NCBI GenBank assembly: GCA_023432805.1
Contig: JAEYUG010000052.1
Location: 49,284 to 113,283 of the forward strand
Direction of reading: 5' to 3'
DNA length: 64,000 bases
From: Bacteroidota bacterium
GTDB lineage: Bacteria; Bacteroidota; Ignavibacteria; SZUA-365
The notes under the pieces are model-generated. The model searched no databases. It was not told the DNA's origin and saw only the letters and a list, made by a program, of their open reading frames with translations. Position numbers and translations under genes: made by a program. Shown piece after piece: positions 42,363 through 51,453 of the stretch (its first letter is position 1; the number at the start of each line of letters is the position of its first letter).

Positions 42363-43106
42363 ATGTCCGGACATTCCAAATGGGCAACAATCAAACGCGC
42401 GAAGGGAGCAAAGGATGCCGCTCGCGGCAAGCTCTTTTCGCGCTTCATCAAGGAAATCACCATCGCAGCACGCTCTGGCGGCGGTGATCCAACGGGGAAT
42501 CCGCGACTTCGACTGGCCATCGACAAGGCAAAGGGCGCCAACATGCCCGCAGACAACATCAAACGCGCCATTCAGCGCGGTACGGGTGAGATCGAGGGCA
42601 TGAGCTACGAAGAGTACACCTATGAAGGCTACGGAGCCGGTGGGGTTGCGCTGCTCGTGGAAGTCATCACCGACAACAAGAATCGTACGGTGGCTGAAAT
42701 ACGCCATCTGTTTTCCAAGAACAACGGCAATATGGGAGAGTCGGGAAGTGTTGCCTGGAAGTTTGAACGCAAGGGTGTGATCAGCGTGCCGAAGAAGTAC
42801 GGTGAGGATGATCTCATGATGATCGCCCTCGACGCAGGTGCACAAGACATGACCTCAGAGGAGGAGAGCTACGAGATCTATACCACGTCCTCTGATTTCG
42901 ATGCGGTCAGGACTGCGCTCGAGACGCAATCGATCGAGATCACGGAAGCAGAGATACTGATGGTTCCCACCAATACGATGAAGGTGGAAGGGAAGGATGC
43001 CGAGTCGGTGCTGCGCCTGGTCGAGGCACTCGAAGAGCATGACGATGTGCAGAATGTCTACGCTGACTTCGACATCGACGAGAACGTCATGGAATCGCTC
43101 GGCTGA
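42363..43106 (+). CDS. yebC: YebC/PmpR-family regulator (TACO1 type)
   Basis: 247 residues beginning MSGHSKWATIKRAKGAKDAARGK-type signature, continuing FSRFIKEITIAARSGG, KGANMPADNIKRAIQRGTGE and EGYGAGGVALLVEVITDN. Homologues act as transcriptional regulators or, as shown for TACO1/YebC proteins, help translation of proline-rich stretches. GGAGG lies upstream. Its position before ruvC follows a very common bacterial order (yebC-ruvC-ruvA). Confidence 0.97.
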   Translation: MSGHSKWATIKRAKGAKDAARGKLFSRFIKEITIAARSGGGDPTGNPRLRLAIDKAKGANMPADNIKRAIQRGTGEIEGMSYEEYTYEGYGAGGVALLVEVITDNKNRTVAEIRHLFSKNNGNMGESGSVAWKFERKGVISVPKKYGEDDLMMIALDAGAQDMTSEEESYEIYTTSSDFDAVRTALETQSIEITEAEILMVPTNTMKVEGKDAESVLRLVEALEEHDDVQNVYADFDIDENVMESLG

Positions 43107-43117
43107 TCAATCTCCCC

Positions 43118-43687
43118 ATGCGCATCCTCGGTGTCGATCCCGGTTCCCTCGTGACCGGCTACGGCGTGATCGACGCCGAGGGACGCACAATGCGTCGGGT
43201 GGCATCCGGTGTCGTGGTGTTGAAAAGTACAGACCCCATGCCTCAGCGGCTCGCTCGCATTTATGAAGGACTCCGCAGCGTTATTCTTGAAACAGGTCCG
43301 GATGCATTCAGCATTGAAACAGCCTTCTATGGCAAGAACGTGCAGTCCACCCTCAAACTCGGTCAGGTGCGCGGCGTGGCAATTCTCGCAGCAATGCACC
43401 ACGATCTGATCGTTCGCGAATTCTCGCCTCGCGAGGTCAAGCGCGCGGTGAGCGGCACCGGTGCGGCATCCAAACAGCAGATCGCGTACATGGTGCGTGT
43501 GATGTTGTCGATCGAGGATGCGTTCACGCACAGTGACGAGGCTGATGGCCTCGCGCTTGCCATTTGCAGTGCTGTTACGCAGGAACATCATGGGACGACG
43601 CCGGCAGGGAAGGGGACCGGGCGTGCAGGAACCAGCGCCACATGGGAGGATTTCATCCGCAATAATCCCGGACGTGTGAAGGTATGA
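43118..43687 (+). CDS. ruvC: Holliday junction resolvase RuvC
   Basis: 189 residues. Catalytic acids are visible: Asp7 in ILGVDPGSLVTGYG, Glu in FSIETAFYGKNVQS, and Asp pair in HSDEADGLALAIC. YGKN with the aromatic residue for junction stacking is kept. Cuts Holliday junctions symmetrically within RuvABC. Starts 11 nt after yebC; its stop overlaps ruvA (ATGA). A C-terminal extension of about 30 residues follows the core. Confidence 0.97.
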   Translation: MRILGVDPGSLVTGYGVIDAEGRTMRRVASGVVVLKSTDPMPQRLARIYEGLRSVILETGPDAFSIETAFYGKNVQSTLKLGQVRGVAILAAMHHDLIVREFSPREVKRAVSGTGAASKQQIAYMVRVMLSIEDAFTHSDEADGLALAICSAVTQEHHGTTPAGKGTGRAGTSATWEDFIRNNPGRVKV

Positions 43688-44277
43688 TCGAATTCCTCCG
43701 CGGCAAACTCGCACGAAAGGATCCCACTGCTGTCGTCATCGACGTGCAGGGTGTGGGATACGGAGCGTTCATCTCGTTGTCGACCTACGATCGGCTGCCT
43801 GAAGCCGGTGCAGATGTCTCCCTGGTTACGTATCTGCACGTGCGTGAGGATGCCATGCAGCTTTTCGCTTTCATCGATGATGTCGAGAGACACATGTTTC
43901 GTGAATTGATGGCGGTCAGTGGAATCGGCGCTCGCATGGCGATGACCATCCTCTCCGGCAGCGGGGCGGATGCTTTGCGCGCACATGTTGCCGCAGGCGA
44001 TGTCGGTGCGCTAACACGGATCCCAGGAATCGGCAAGAAGACAGCTGAACGCATCATCGTGGAGTTGCGCGACAAAATGAACAAACAGTTCCCAACCTCA
44101 TCAAACGTTGTCTCTTCAGTGGTCTCGATGCGTGAGGAAGCGTTGCTGGCCCTGCTGGCGCTCGGGTACGCTCGTGCGCAGGCAGAGAAGGCACTCATAC
44201 GTGCGGAATCTGCTCTATCGACAGAGTTGCACTCGACGAGCGCTCTTATTCGTACCGCACTACCTTTGCTGGGATGA
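43684..44277 (+). CDS. ruvA: Holliday junction DNA helicase subunit RuvA
   Basis: 197 residues. Domain I OB fold (MIEFLRGKLARKDP, VDVQGVGYGAFIS, LVTYLHVREDAMQLFAF), domain II with two helix-hairpin-helix motifs (LMAVSGIGARMAMTIL, LTRIPGIGKKTAERIIVELRDK) and a C-terminal three-helix domain that contacts RuvB (MREEALLALLALGYARAQA). Forms the tetramer that holds the four-way junction. RuvB is not in this window. Confidence 0.97.
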   Translation: MIEFLRGKLARKDPTAVVIDVQGVGYGAFISLSTYDRLPEAGADVSLVTYLHVREDAMQLFAFIDDVERHMFRELMAVSGIGARMAMTILSGSGADALRAHVAAGDVGALTRIPGIGKKTAERIIVELRDKMNKQFPTSSNVVSSVVSMREEALLALLALGYARAQAEKALIRAESALSTELHSTSALIRTALPLLG

Positions 44278-44327
44278 AGCGATCTTCATCTTTGTTTTCA
44301 ACGACTTAAATTTTTTTGCTTAAACTC

Positions 44328-44356
44328 TTGCTTTAAGCAGAGGCGTTGAGTATAAT
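44328..44356 (+). promoter_or_regulatory. Promoter-like sequence before a terminator hairpin
   Basis: TTGCTT (44328-44333), 17 bp, TATAAT (44351-44356): a perfect -10 box with a half-matching -35. Predicted start is near 44363, only about 16 nt before the strong hairpin at 44379, so transcripts would be short unless read-through occurs into the thioredoxin-like gene at 44491. Confidence 0.5.
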
Positions 44357-44378
44357 TGTACCGCATTCACTGTTTTCC

Positions 44379-44425
44379 AGTCGGTCGACGCCCATGCCCT
44401 CCTCAAACGTCGACCGACTTTTTTT
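44379..44425 (+). terminator. Strong intrinsic terminator between ruvA and the thioredoxin-like gene
   Basis: AGTCGGTCGACG (44379-44390) pairs perfectly with CGTCGACCGACT (44408-44419), with a 17-nt loop and a run of T to 44425. It ends the recJ-yebC-ruvCA transcript, or attenuates transcription started at the TATAAT just upstream. Confidence 0.85.
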
Positions 44426-44490
44426 GTTTTCGGGAATGCCACGCGCTTCCGCAGCGTTGTACGTGTATGATATCACAAGGAGGTGGCTCC

Positions 44491-45027
44491 ATGGCACATC
44501 GTCGTCCGAAATTCGCACTGATACTGGCTGCAGCACTGGTGATTTCGTTTGCATGGCTTCCCCATGCATGCGCGCAGCGCGCTACGGGTACGGATGCTGC
44601 CTTGCCCGTCGTGCATCCGGTCACATCCGCAACACTTTCCACACTTCTTGATTCCCTTCGAGGACGTGTGGTCGTGCTGAATGTGTGGGCGACATGGTGC
44701 GTGCCGTGTGTCGAGGAGTTCCCGGATCTGCTTTCACTGGCAGACGCCTATGCCGCTCACGGTGTGACGCTGGTTCTTGTATCGGCGGACGCACCGAAGG
44801 ACCTCGATCGTAAGGTGCGACCGTTTCTACGTTCGCACAAGGTGAGCTTTGCGACGTGGATCAAGTCCGCCGGCAAGGATCAGGAATTCATTGACGCGGT
44901 GCACCCAGAGTGGGGGGGACCCATTCCGGTCACTATCATGATCGGCAGAGATGGAACGAGGAGGGTGTTGCTGGAGGGCAAGCAGAGCTACGAGGAATTC
45001 GAACGAGCGCTCGCTCCTCTTCTGTGA
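44491..45027 (+). CDS. TlpA/ResA-like thiol-disulfide oxidoreductase
   Basis: 178 residues from ATG at 44491, placed by CAAGGAGG 7 nt upstream. Signal peptide FALILAAALVISFAWLPHACAQ, then a thioredoxin fold with WCVPC (Cys70, Cys73) and cis-Pro in GPIPVTIMIGRDG. Acts outside the cytoplasm, probably keeping haem-binding or other cysteines reduced; the many c-type cytochromes here would need such an activity. Monocistronic, ends 5 bp from the convergent P-II gene. Confidence 0.92.
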   Translation: MAHRRPKFALILAAALVISFAWLPHACAQRATGTDAALPVVHPVTSATLSTLLDSLRGRVVVLNVWATWCVPCVEEFPDLLSLADAYAAHGVTLVLVSADAPKDLDRKVRPFLRSHKVSFATWIKSAGKDQEFIDAVHPEWGGPIPVTIMIGRDGTRRVLLEGKQSYEEFERALAPLL

Positions 45028-45032
45028 TTGCC

Positions 45033-45371
45033 TCAAAGGGCATCTTCGCCTGACTCTTCGGTACGGATGCGGATGACGTCTTCAACAGGGAGAACGAAGA
45101 TCTTGCCGTCACCTACCTGACCCGTTCGCGCGAACCGCACGATCGTGTCGATGACCGAATCGACAAGGTGATCGGCGACAACGAGCTCGATTTTCAACTT
45201 GGGGAGGGTGTCGATTTGATATTCAGCGCCACGATAGTGTTCGGTATGTCCTTTCTGGCGTCCGAAACCCTTGACTTCGGCGATGGTCATGCCCTTGATA
45301 CCAATGTCCTGCAGTCCGTCTCGAACGTCGTCGAGCTTGAACGGTCGGATGATGGCTTCGATTTTTTTCAT
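45033..45371 (-). CDS. glnB: Nitrogen regulatory protein P-II
   Basis: 112 residues from ATG at 45371 (MKKIEAIIRPFKLDDV). The T-loop GFGRQKGHTEHYRGAEY carries Tyr51, the usual uridylylation site, and the B and C loops TGQVGDGKIFVLPVEDVIRIRTEE are intact. Senses 2-oxoglutarate and ATP/ADP. No amtB or glnA is adjacent, so it is a lone P-II gene; glnB versus glnK cannot be told apart from sequence alone. Confidence 0.96.
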   Translation of the reverse strand: MKKIEAIIRPFKLDDVRDGLQDIGIKGMTIAEVKGFGRQKGHTEHYRGAEYQIDTLPKLKIELVVADHLVDSVIDTIVRFARTGQVGDGKIFVLPVEDVIRIRTEESGEDAL

Positions 45372-45463
45372 ATCTTCGGAGCGTCGAGTCAACAAAGGAA
45401 CCCCCAACATACTTTCAGCGCCGTGCGAATGCAATCGGCGGTCACGAGCAGCAGGAATTCCCG

Positions 45464-46084
45464 ATGTTTCCAGCCCGGTACTGCATCTCTCATGTCATAA
45501 CGGTGTCTCGAGCAGGTATCGTTTTTCGTGCGATCCTCATCATACCGCACCTGCCGGTCATCCTCCTTCGGGTTGCAGGACTTGCTCTGGGATCGATCGC
45601 CGGCTGGCCGACGTGCGTGGTCATGGGCAGCATGCCCGTATCGATCTGGCACATGCAGGATCGCGCTATACGGTATCTGGTGCGTGTCACTGCGTGGTTG
45701 TTCTTCCTGACCGATGTTCGCCCTCCATTTTCCGGTCGCGCTGTACGCCTTCATGCCGTCAAGGTGCATCACGACAAACCCGACGCCTGGGGTCGTCCAG
45801 CAGCGCTCTTTCGTCCCTTTCTTCTGCTGCCCTACCTGATATGGGCGCTTCCCTATACACTTGGCGTCGCATGCGTAACCGCTGTCTCCCTGCCGGTCAT
45901 GCTGGTGACAGGACGACGTCCGATGTGGCTCATCGCTGCCGGGGAGGAATGGCTCGTCTACATGGCCCGCGTCCTTGCGTGGGCATGCCTTGTTGTCGAT
46001 GAATATCCCCCGTACAACGGTGTGCAGCCAGCGTCCATTCACGCTTGGTTTCATGATGCGCAGCAGGCGACGGTGCAGCGGTGA
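45464..46084 (+). CDS. DUF4389-like integral membrane protein
   Basis: 206 residues with four hydrophobic segments: RAILIIPHLPVILLRVAGLA, a helix around YLVRVTAWLFFLTDV, LFRPFLLLPYLIWALPY and YMARVLAWACLVVDEYPP. The duplicated pattern (amphipathic RF/RxxxxIPH start, then a helix ending before a PPF/PPY loop) fits DUF4389 proteins. Function unknown. Divergent from glnB by 92 bp and 215 bp upstream of the nuo genes. Confidence 0.75.
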   Translation: MFPARYCISHVITVSRAGIVFRAILIIPHLPVILLRVAGLALGSIAGWPTCVVMGSMPVSIWHMQDRAIRYLVRVTAWLFFLTDVRPPFSGRAVRLHAVKVHHDKPDAWGRPAALFRPFLLLPYLIWALPYTLGVACVTAVSLPVMLVTGRRPMWLIAAGEEWLVYMARVLAWACLVVDEYPPYNGVQPASIHAWFHDAQQATVQR

Positions 46085-46226
46085 TCGGGTGCAGCGCGAA
46101 TTCCATTCCACCCCATCCTCCGGGCACCCTGTTTCCCGAACGCACGCCGCGAAGGGTAAGGTGGGGCGGCTTCGCGTGTTATGGAAAAACGATTGAGCGG
46201 ACGAACCTTCTCCGGGTTGTCGTTGT

Positions 46227-46255
46227 TTGACTTTTCCCCTGTTTTGGCATAGATT
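46227..46255 (+). promoter_or_regulatory. Probable promoter of the nuo cluster
   Basis: TTGACT (46227-46232), 17 bp, TAGATT (46250-46255), 45 nt before nuoA. It is the best sigma70-like match in the 215-bp gap 46085-46299. Confidence 0.5.
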
Positions 46256-46299
46256 GCTGGTACGAAGATATCCTGATACGATTATCCGAAATCGATCCC

Positions 46300-46764
46300 A
46301 TGCTCACAGAATTCGGCAAGGTTTTCATCTTTCTCCTCCTCGGCATAGTCTTCGTGTTTGCCGGACTTCTTACTGCAAAACTCCTCCGTCCGCACAACCC
46401 CACCTCGGAGAAACTTCTTTCCTACGAGTGTGGTGAAGACCCGATCGGCTCACCCTGGGTGAAGTTCAACCTGCGTTTTTACGTCATCGCGCTGATTTTC
46501 CTGCTCTTTGATGTCGAACTCGTGGTGCTGTTCCCCTGGGCGCTGGTGTTTGAACGTCTGGGCATGTACGCATACGCAGCGGGTGCGATTTTCATTGGAG
46601 TTCTCTTTCTGGCCGATTTCTACCTCTGGCGCAAGGGTGATCTCGAATGGGTCATGCCCGAGCGCAAGGCACCCGATCTGCGCACGTTGCTCGACTACAA
46701 GCCTGTGCGGACCATTCCCGAGATTCCGCGCGAGCAGCCAGCGGTCGTTGAAGATCCCGCCTGA
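46300..46764 (+). CDS. nuoA: NADH-quinone oxidoreductase subunit A
   Basis: 154 residues, three membrane helices. The conserved loop reads KLLSYECGEDPIGSPWVKFNLRFYVIALIFLLFDVELVVLFPWA, the most diagnostic stretch of NuoA, including the Cys and FDVE. The C-terminal ~45 residues are a polar extension (RKAPDLRTLL onwards) longer than in E. coli. First gene of the complex I cluster. Confidence 0.97.
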   Translation: MLTEFGKVFIFLLLGIVFVFAGLLTAKLLRPHNPTSEKLLSYECGEDPIGSPWVKFNLRFYVIALIFLLFDVELVVLFPWALVFERLGMYAYAAGAIFIGVLFLADFYLWRKGDLEWVMPERKAPDLRTLLDYKPVRTIPEIPREQPAVVEDPA

Positions 46765-46807
46765 TCTTGCAATCCTACCTTCACGTAACCATACCTGACT
46801 GATCGAT

Positions 46808-47356
46808 ATGGGTTTACTGAGTCAACAGTTCGACGACGGCAACATCGTGCTGACGTCGGTCGAGGGTGTGCTCAACTGGGCGCGTCTGTGCTCACTCTGG
46901 CAGATGTCCTTTGGCCTCGCCTGTTGTGCCATCGAAATGATGGCAGCAAGTGCCTCGCACTTTGACATCATGCGTTTTGGAGTGCTGCCGCGCCCGAGTC
47001 CCCGCCAATGCGACGTCATGATCGTTGCCGGCACGGTTACCCTCAAGATGGCCACCCGTGTCAAGCGTCTCTACGAGCAGATGGCTGAACCGCGCTACGT
47101 CGTCTCGATGGGCAGCTGTTCGAATTGCGGCGGTCCCTACTGGGAACATGGCTACCATGTGCTCAAGGGTGTCGATCGCGTCATTCCAGTGGATGTGTAT
47201 GTACCCGGCTGTCCACCTCGTCCCGAGGCTCTGCTTGAGGGCTGGATGCGTCTGCAGGAAAAGGTGCGAACCTTCACGCTCGTCGGAGGCGATGGTCACG
47301 GTGGGGAAGCCCCCGCAGCCGCGTCGAAGGTGGCTTCCGCTGCTGCGACTGCGTAA
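46808..47356 (+). CDS. nuoB: NADH-quinone oxidoreductase subunit B
   Basis: 182 residues. Holds the terminal N2 [4Fe-4S] cluster: tandem Cys in FGLACCAIEMM, SMGSCSNCGGPYW and VPGCPPRPEALL. Quinone-site residues around RFGVLPRPSPRQ are conserved. A short Ala/Gly-rich tail (AAASKVASAAATA) ends the protein. In the peripheral arm next to NuoD. Confidence 0.98.
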   Translation: MGLLSQQFDDGNIVLTSVEGVLNWARLCSLWQMSFGLACCAIEMMAASASHFDIMRFGVLPRPSPRQCDVMIVAGTVTLKMATRVKRLYEQMAEPRYVVSMGSCSNCGGPYWEHGYHVLKGVDRVIPVDVYVPGCPPRPEALLEGWMRLQEKVRTFTLVGGDGHGGEAPAAASKVASAAATA

Positions 47357-47433
47357 TCGACATCGGCCCCTCGTCCCCGCGCATTTCGACATCCCTACCG
47401 ATCCCATTTCACATTTCCCCCGGTATCGACCTC

Positions 47434-47910
47434 ATGGCTAGGACCCCTTCCCACATCCTCGAAGAACTCGTTGCGACGTTTCCAGAGTACGCATGTACAT
47501 GGGATGAAACGGCCTCGTGCATTCTGGTACCCGCTGAGGGGATCCGTGATGTCGCCCTGCAGTTGCGTGATGCGGAACCGTATCGTTTTGATGTACTGAT
47601 GTGCCTGAGCGGTGTCGACAACAACGACGGAACGCTTGCGGTGACGTACCATCTCGACTCGATGCAGCACCGCCACAAGGTCACGCTGAAGGTGATTGTC
47701 CAGAAGGATGCGGCGACGGTACAGTCTGTGACACGTGTCTGGCGTTCGGCCGATTGGCATGAACGCGAGGCTTTCGACATGTATGGCATCGTCTTCGAAG
47801 GACATGAGGATCTGCGGCGCATCTTGATGCCGTACGATTGGGAAGGACATCCGCTGCGCAAGGATTACCAGGTGCCCGAGTTCTATAATGGCATGCGCGT
47901 GCCGTATTGA
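47434..47910 (+). CDS. nuoC: NADH-quinone oxidoreductase subunit C
   Basis: 158 residues. The 30-kDa subunit signature ADWHEREAFDMYGIVFEGH then LRRILMPYDWEGHPLRKDY is nearly complete. Separate from NuoD here, unlike the fused NuoCD of E. coli. Confidence 0.97.
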   Translation: MARTPSHILEELVATFPEYACTWDETASCILVPAEGIRDVALQLRDAEPYRFDVLMCLSGVDNNDGTLAVTYHLDSMQHRHKVTLKVIVQKDAATVQSVTRVWRSADWHEREAFDMYGIVFEGHEDLRRILMPYDWEGHPLRKDYQVPEFYNGMRVPY

Positions 47911-47952
47911 TCGCCGCCGACACATCTCACTGATCACGACCGACGTATCACG

Positions 47953-49110
47953 ATGACTGGTCTTACAACACAGATCGCCGAACAGATCGAGACGGGACGC
48001 CTCCGTACCGACGAGCTCGTTCTCAACATGGGTCCGCAGCACCCGTCCACGCACGGTGTTCTGCGCCTCGAGCTTGTCCTTGACGGTGAAATCGTCGTCA
48101 AGGTGATTCCCCATCTTGGCTATCTCCATCGGTGTTTCGAAAAGCACGCCGAAGCGATGACATATCCGCAGGTGATTCCCTACACCGACCGGATGGACTA
48201 TCTCGCCTCGATGAACAACAATCACGGGTATGTGCTCGGGGTCGAGCGGATGCTCGGGATCGAAGTACCCGAACGTGTCGAGTACATCCGCGTGATCATG
48301 GCCGAGTTGCAGCGTATCGCCTCACATCTCGTCGCGATTGGAACCTATGGTCTCGATATCGGTGCATTCACACCGTTTTTGTACTGCTTTCGCGACCGTG
48401 AAGTCATTCTCGACATTTTCGAGCGGACCTGTGGTGCACGGTTGCTGTACAACTATTTCTGGATCGGCGGGCTTTCACATGACGTCTATCCGGACTTCGT
48501 CAAGGACGTGGCCCATTTCATCAAGATCTTCCGGCCGACGATCAAGGAAGTGACCGAGCTGCTGACGATGAATCAGATATTCATCGCACGCACGGCGAAC
48601 GTAGGTGTGCTGCCTGCCGATGTTGCCATCAACTACGGATGCACAGGTCCGATGCTTCGCGGATCGGGTGTCGACTACGATTTGCGACGCGATGATCCCT
48701 ACTCGATCTATGACCGGTTCGATTGGGACGTCATCGTGGGAAAGGGCGAGGTTGGAACGATCGGTGACTGCTGGGATCGGCACATCGTCAGGACGCACGA
48801 AATGGAGCAAAGCTGCAACATCATCGAACAAGCGCTGGCCACGTTCCCCGAAGGTGATGTGACGGCGGCTCTTCCCAAACGTGTGCGTCCTCCGAAGGGG
48901 GAAGTGTACGCGCGTGTCGAGAATCCTCGCGGAGAGCTCGGCTATTACATCATCAGTGATGGAAGCGGAAATCCTTTCCGTGTCAAGGTGCGCGCTCCGG
49001 GGTTTGTAAACCTGAGCGTCATCGACGAGATCTCGCGTGGACACATGATCGCTGATCTGGTCGCCATTCTCGGCAGCATCGACATCGTTCTCGGTGAAGT
49101 CGACCGCTGA
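47953..49110 (+). CDS. nuoD: NADH-quinone oxidoreductase subunit D
   Basis: 385 residues. 49-kDa subunit: LNMGPQHPSTHGVLRLEL with the quinone-site His, GYLHRCFEKHAEAMTYPQVIPYTDRMDYL, ARTANVGVLPADVAINYGCTGPMLRGSGV and C-terminal VIDEISRGHMIADLVAILGSIDIVLGEVDR. Forms the quinone pocket with NuoB. Confidence 0.98.
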   Translation: MTGLTTQIAEQIETGRLRTDELVLNMGPQHPSTHGVLRLELVLDGEIVVKVIPHLGYLHRCFEKHAEAMTYPQVIPYTDRMDYLASMNNNHGYVLGVERMLGIEVPERVEYIRVIMAELQRIASHLVAIGTYGLDIGAFTPFLYCFRDREVILDIFERTCGARLLYNYFWIGGLSHDVYPDFVKDVAHFIKIFRPTIKEVTELLTMNQIFIARTANVGVLPADVAINYGCTGPMLRGSGVDYDLRRDDPYSIYDRFDWDVIVGKGEVGTIGDCWDRHIVRTHEMEQSCNIIEQALATFPEGDVTAALPKRVRPPKGEVYARVENPRGELGYYIISDGSGNPFRVKVRAPGFVNLSVIDEISRGHMIADLVAILGSIDIVLGEVDR

Positions 49111-49146
49111 TATCAATCGAAGACGCATCCAGCCGTATTGAACATT

Positions 49147-50256
49147 ATGGAATCTCTGTTACAGAACCTCCTCGGCGATAATCTTCTCACGCTTGTGCTC
49201 TACTGCACACTGCCGCTGCTTTTCATCCTGGGCTACGCGCTGCTCGCGATTCTCGGAGAAGTGAAGATTTCTGCATGGATGCAGGATCGACTCGGCCCCA
49301 TGCGTACGGGTCCCTGGGGCATTATCCAACCATTGGCCGATGTGCTTAAGCTCCTGCAGAAGGAAGATGTTACTCCGAAGGCTGCTGACAAGGTGTTGTT
49401 CAACGTTGCACCGTATCTAGCCTTCCTCGGATCATACGGTGCCTTCGCGGTCATCCCGTTCAGCAGCCAGTATGTCGGCGCGAACCTTGACCTCGGTCTG
49501 TTCTATGTCTTCGCGATAGGTTCCATCGGTGTCGTGGCCATCGTCATGGCTGGATGGGCGTCCGGCAACAAATACACACTGTATGGAGCCATCCGCTCGG
49601 CCGCGCAGATCATCAGTTATGAAGTGCCTGCAGCGATGGCGCTTCTCATCATTGCGATGTTCATGGGTACGTTGAACATGCAGGACATCATCAGCGCGCA
49701 GGCCGGTCCCATTTGGAACTGGTTCATCTTCGGCGGACCGAAGGCTGATGTACAACTCATGAGTGGAACGGTCTTCGCGGCCAGTTGGTCTAATCTCGTC
49801 TTCCTCCCGTTCTTCATTGCGACGTTCATGATCTACTATGTGAGTGGACTTGCGGAAACGAACCGTACCCCATTCGACATTCCGGAAGCGGAGTCGGAGC
49901 TTGTCTCAGGGTATCACACTGAATACAGCGGAATGAAGTTCGCCATGTTCTTCATGGCCGAGTATGCGAATATGTTTCTCGTTTCGGCGATCACATCGAT
50001 CCTTTTTTTCGGCGGTTGGCAGAGTCCGTTCGGCGTCTATCTCGGAGACGTGATAGGCGTTTCCTGGCTGGGTCCCATCGAGGGCTTCCTCTGGTTTGCG
50101 TTCAAGGGTCTGTTCTTCGTCTTTGTCATGATGTGGTTGCGCTGGACACTGCCGCGTCTTCGTGTCGATCAGCTGATGTATATGTGTTGGAAGGTTCTCA
50201 TTCCCGCCTCCTTCGGCATCGCTCTCGTTGTCGGCTTTTTGATCATGATTGTCTGA
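49147..50256 (+). CDS. nuoH: NADH-quinone oxidoreductase subunit H
   Basis: 369 residues from ATG at 49147; an in-frame TTG lies three codons upstream. Eight membrane helices; conserved loops RLGPMRTGPWGIIQPLADVLKLLQKED and ETNRTPFDIPEAESELVSGYHTEYSG are clear. Connects the quinone site to the membrane arm. Confidence 0.97.
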   Translation: MESLLQNLLGDNLLTLVLYCTLPLLFILGYALLAILGEVKISAWMQDRLGPMRTGPWGIIQPLADVLKLLQKEDVTPKAADKVLFNVAPYLAFLGSYGAFAVIPFSSQYVGANLDLGLFYVFAIGSIGVVAIVMAGWASGNKYTLYGAIRSAAQIISYEVPAAMALLIIAMFMGTLNMQDIISAQAGPIWNWFIFGGPKADVQLMSGTVFAASWSNLVFLPFFIATFMIYYVSGLAETNRTPFDIPEAESELVSGYHTEYSGMKFAMFFMAEYANMFLVSAITSILFFGGWQSPFGVYLGDVIGVSWLGPIEGFLWFAFKGLFFVFVMMWLRWTLPRLRVDQLMYMCWKVLIPASFGIALVVGFLIMIV

Positions 50257-50280
50257 TACGATACGCCAACGGAAACACCG

Positions 50281-50910
50281 ATGAATCAATACCTGAGTGA
50301 TATCAAGAATTCCCTCGTGACTGTGCTTGTCGGTCTGCGCATCACGTGGAATCACATGTTCGTCAAGAAGGTGACCATCCAGTATCCCGACGTCAAGAAG
50401 GAGATGCCGGATCGAGTGCGCAACCGTCTCTACGTCAACATGGACGACTGCATCGGATGTGATCAATGTGCGAAAGCCTGCCCGGTCAACTGCATCACCA
50501 TCGAGACGATCAAGGCGCTTCCGCAGGACGATATCGGCACCACCTCGACAGGGAACAAGAAGCGTCTGTGGATCCCTCGTTTCGACATCGATATCGCCAA
50601 GTGCTGCTACTGCGGGCTCTGTGTGTACCCGTGTCCGACAGAGTGCATCGAAATGACCGACGTCTTCGAATTCTCCGAGTATAATCGCGACAATCTAGTT
50701 TACCACTTCTCCACACTGACGCCCGAGTTCTCGGCAGCAAAGCAGGTGGAGGTCGATGCGTATCAGCGTGAACAGGACGCGAAGAAGGCTGCCGCTGCTG
50801 AAGCCAAGAAGAAGGCTGATGCTGAAAAGGCGGCAGCCGAGAAAGCGGCAGCCGATGAGGTCTCTTCTTCACCGGCGAATGGCGCCGTACCCGATCAGCC
50901 CACGACGTGA
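50281..50910 (+). CDS. nuoI: NADH-quinone oxidoreductase subunit I with Ala/Lys-rich tail
   Basis: 209 residues. Two [4Fe-4S] clusters: CIGCDQCAKACP (Cys57, 60, 63, 67) and CCYCGLCVYPCP (Cys108, 111, 114, 118), carrying N6a and N6b. After about residue 165 comes a 45-residue low-complexity tail of Ala, Lys and Glu, likely a charged helix, not found in standard NuoI. Confidence 0.97.
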   Translation: MNQYLSDIKNSLVTVLVGLRITWNHMFVKKVTIQYPDVKKEMPDRVRNRLYVNMDDCIGCDQCAKACPVNCITIETIKALPQDDIGTTSTGNKKRLWIPRFDIDIAKCCYCGLCVYPCPTECIEMTDVFEFSEYNRDNLVYHFSTLTPEFSAAKQVEVDAYQREQDAKKAAAAEAKKKADAEKAAAEKAAADEVSSSPANGAVPDQPTT

Positions 50911-50940
50911 TTCAGTGACATCCAATTAGTGACGACGATC

Positions 50941-51453
50941 ATGTATTACGACTTGCTGTTTTATGTCTTCGCTGCCATGACGGTGCTCTCCGCAGTCGTC
51001 GTGGTCTTTTCCCGAAGTGTGATTTACGCCGCCTTCTCCCTTGTCTTCACGTTCCTTGGGGTGGCTGGCATCTTCGCGTTGCTGAGTGCGGATTTTCTTG
51101 CGGTCTCCCAGGTCATGGTCTATGTCGGTGGAATCATGGTTCTGCTGATATTTGGCGTCATGCTCACGAACAAGGTTGTCAATGTCGATCTGGGAGGGGA
51201 GAGCCTGAGCACATGGCCTGCGACCATCGTTGTTGGCGTGCTTCTGGGAACACTCGTGCTGATCATGACAGGCGCCCGGTGGCTTGTCGTAGAGTCTGCC
51301 CCGCAGATCGAGGGAACAGCATTGGAAATCGGTGAATTGCTGTTGACGCGCTATGTGCTACCATTTGAAGTAGTCGGCCTGCTACTGCTGGTAACAATCA
51401 TGGGCGCTGCGATGATCGCGCGCAAGCTACCTGTCGACAAGGAGTCCATATGA
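50941..51453 (+). CDS. nuoJ: NADH-quinone oxidoreductase subunit J
   Basis: 170 residues from ATG at 50941 (GTG at 50929 possible). Five hydrophobic helices; the conserved VMVYVGGIMVLLIFGVMLTN segment of helix 3 is typical of NuoJ. Stop overlaps nuoK (ATGA). Confidence 0.95.
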   Translation: MYYDLLFYVFAAMTVLSAVVVVFSRSVIYAAFSLVFTFLGVAGIFALLSADFLAVSQVMVYVGGIMVLLIFGVMLTNKVVNVDLGGESLSTWPATIVVGVLLGTLVLIMTGARWLVVESAPQIEGTALEIGELLLTRYVLPFEVVGLLLLVTIMGAAMIARKLPVDKESI

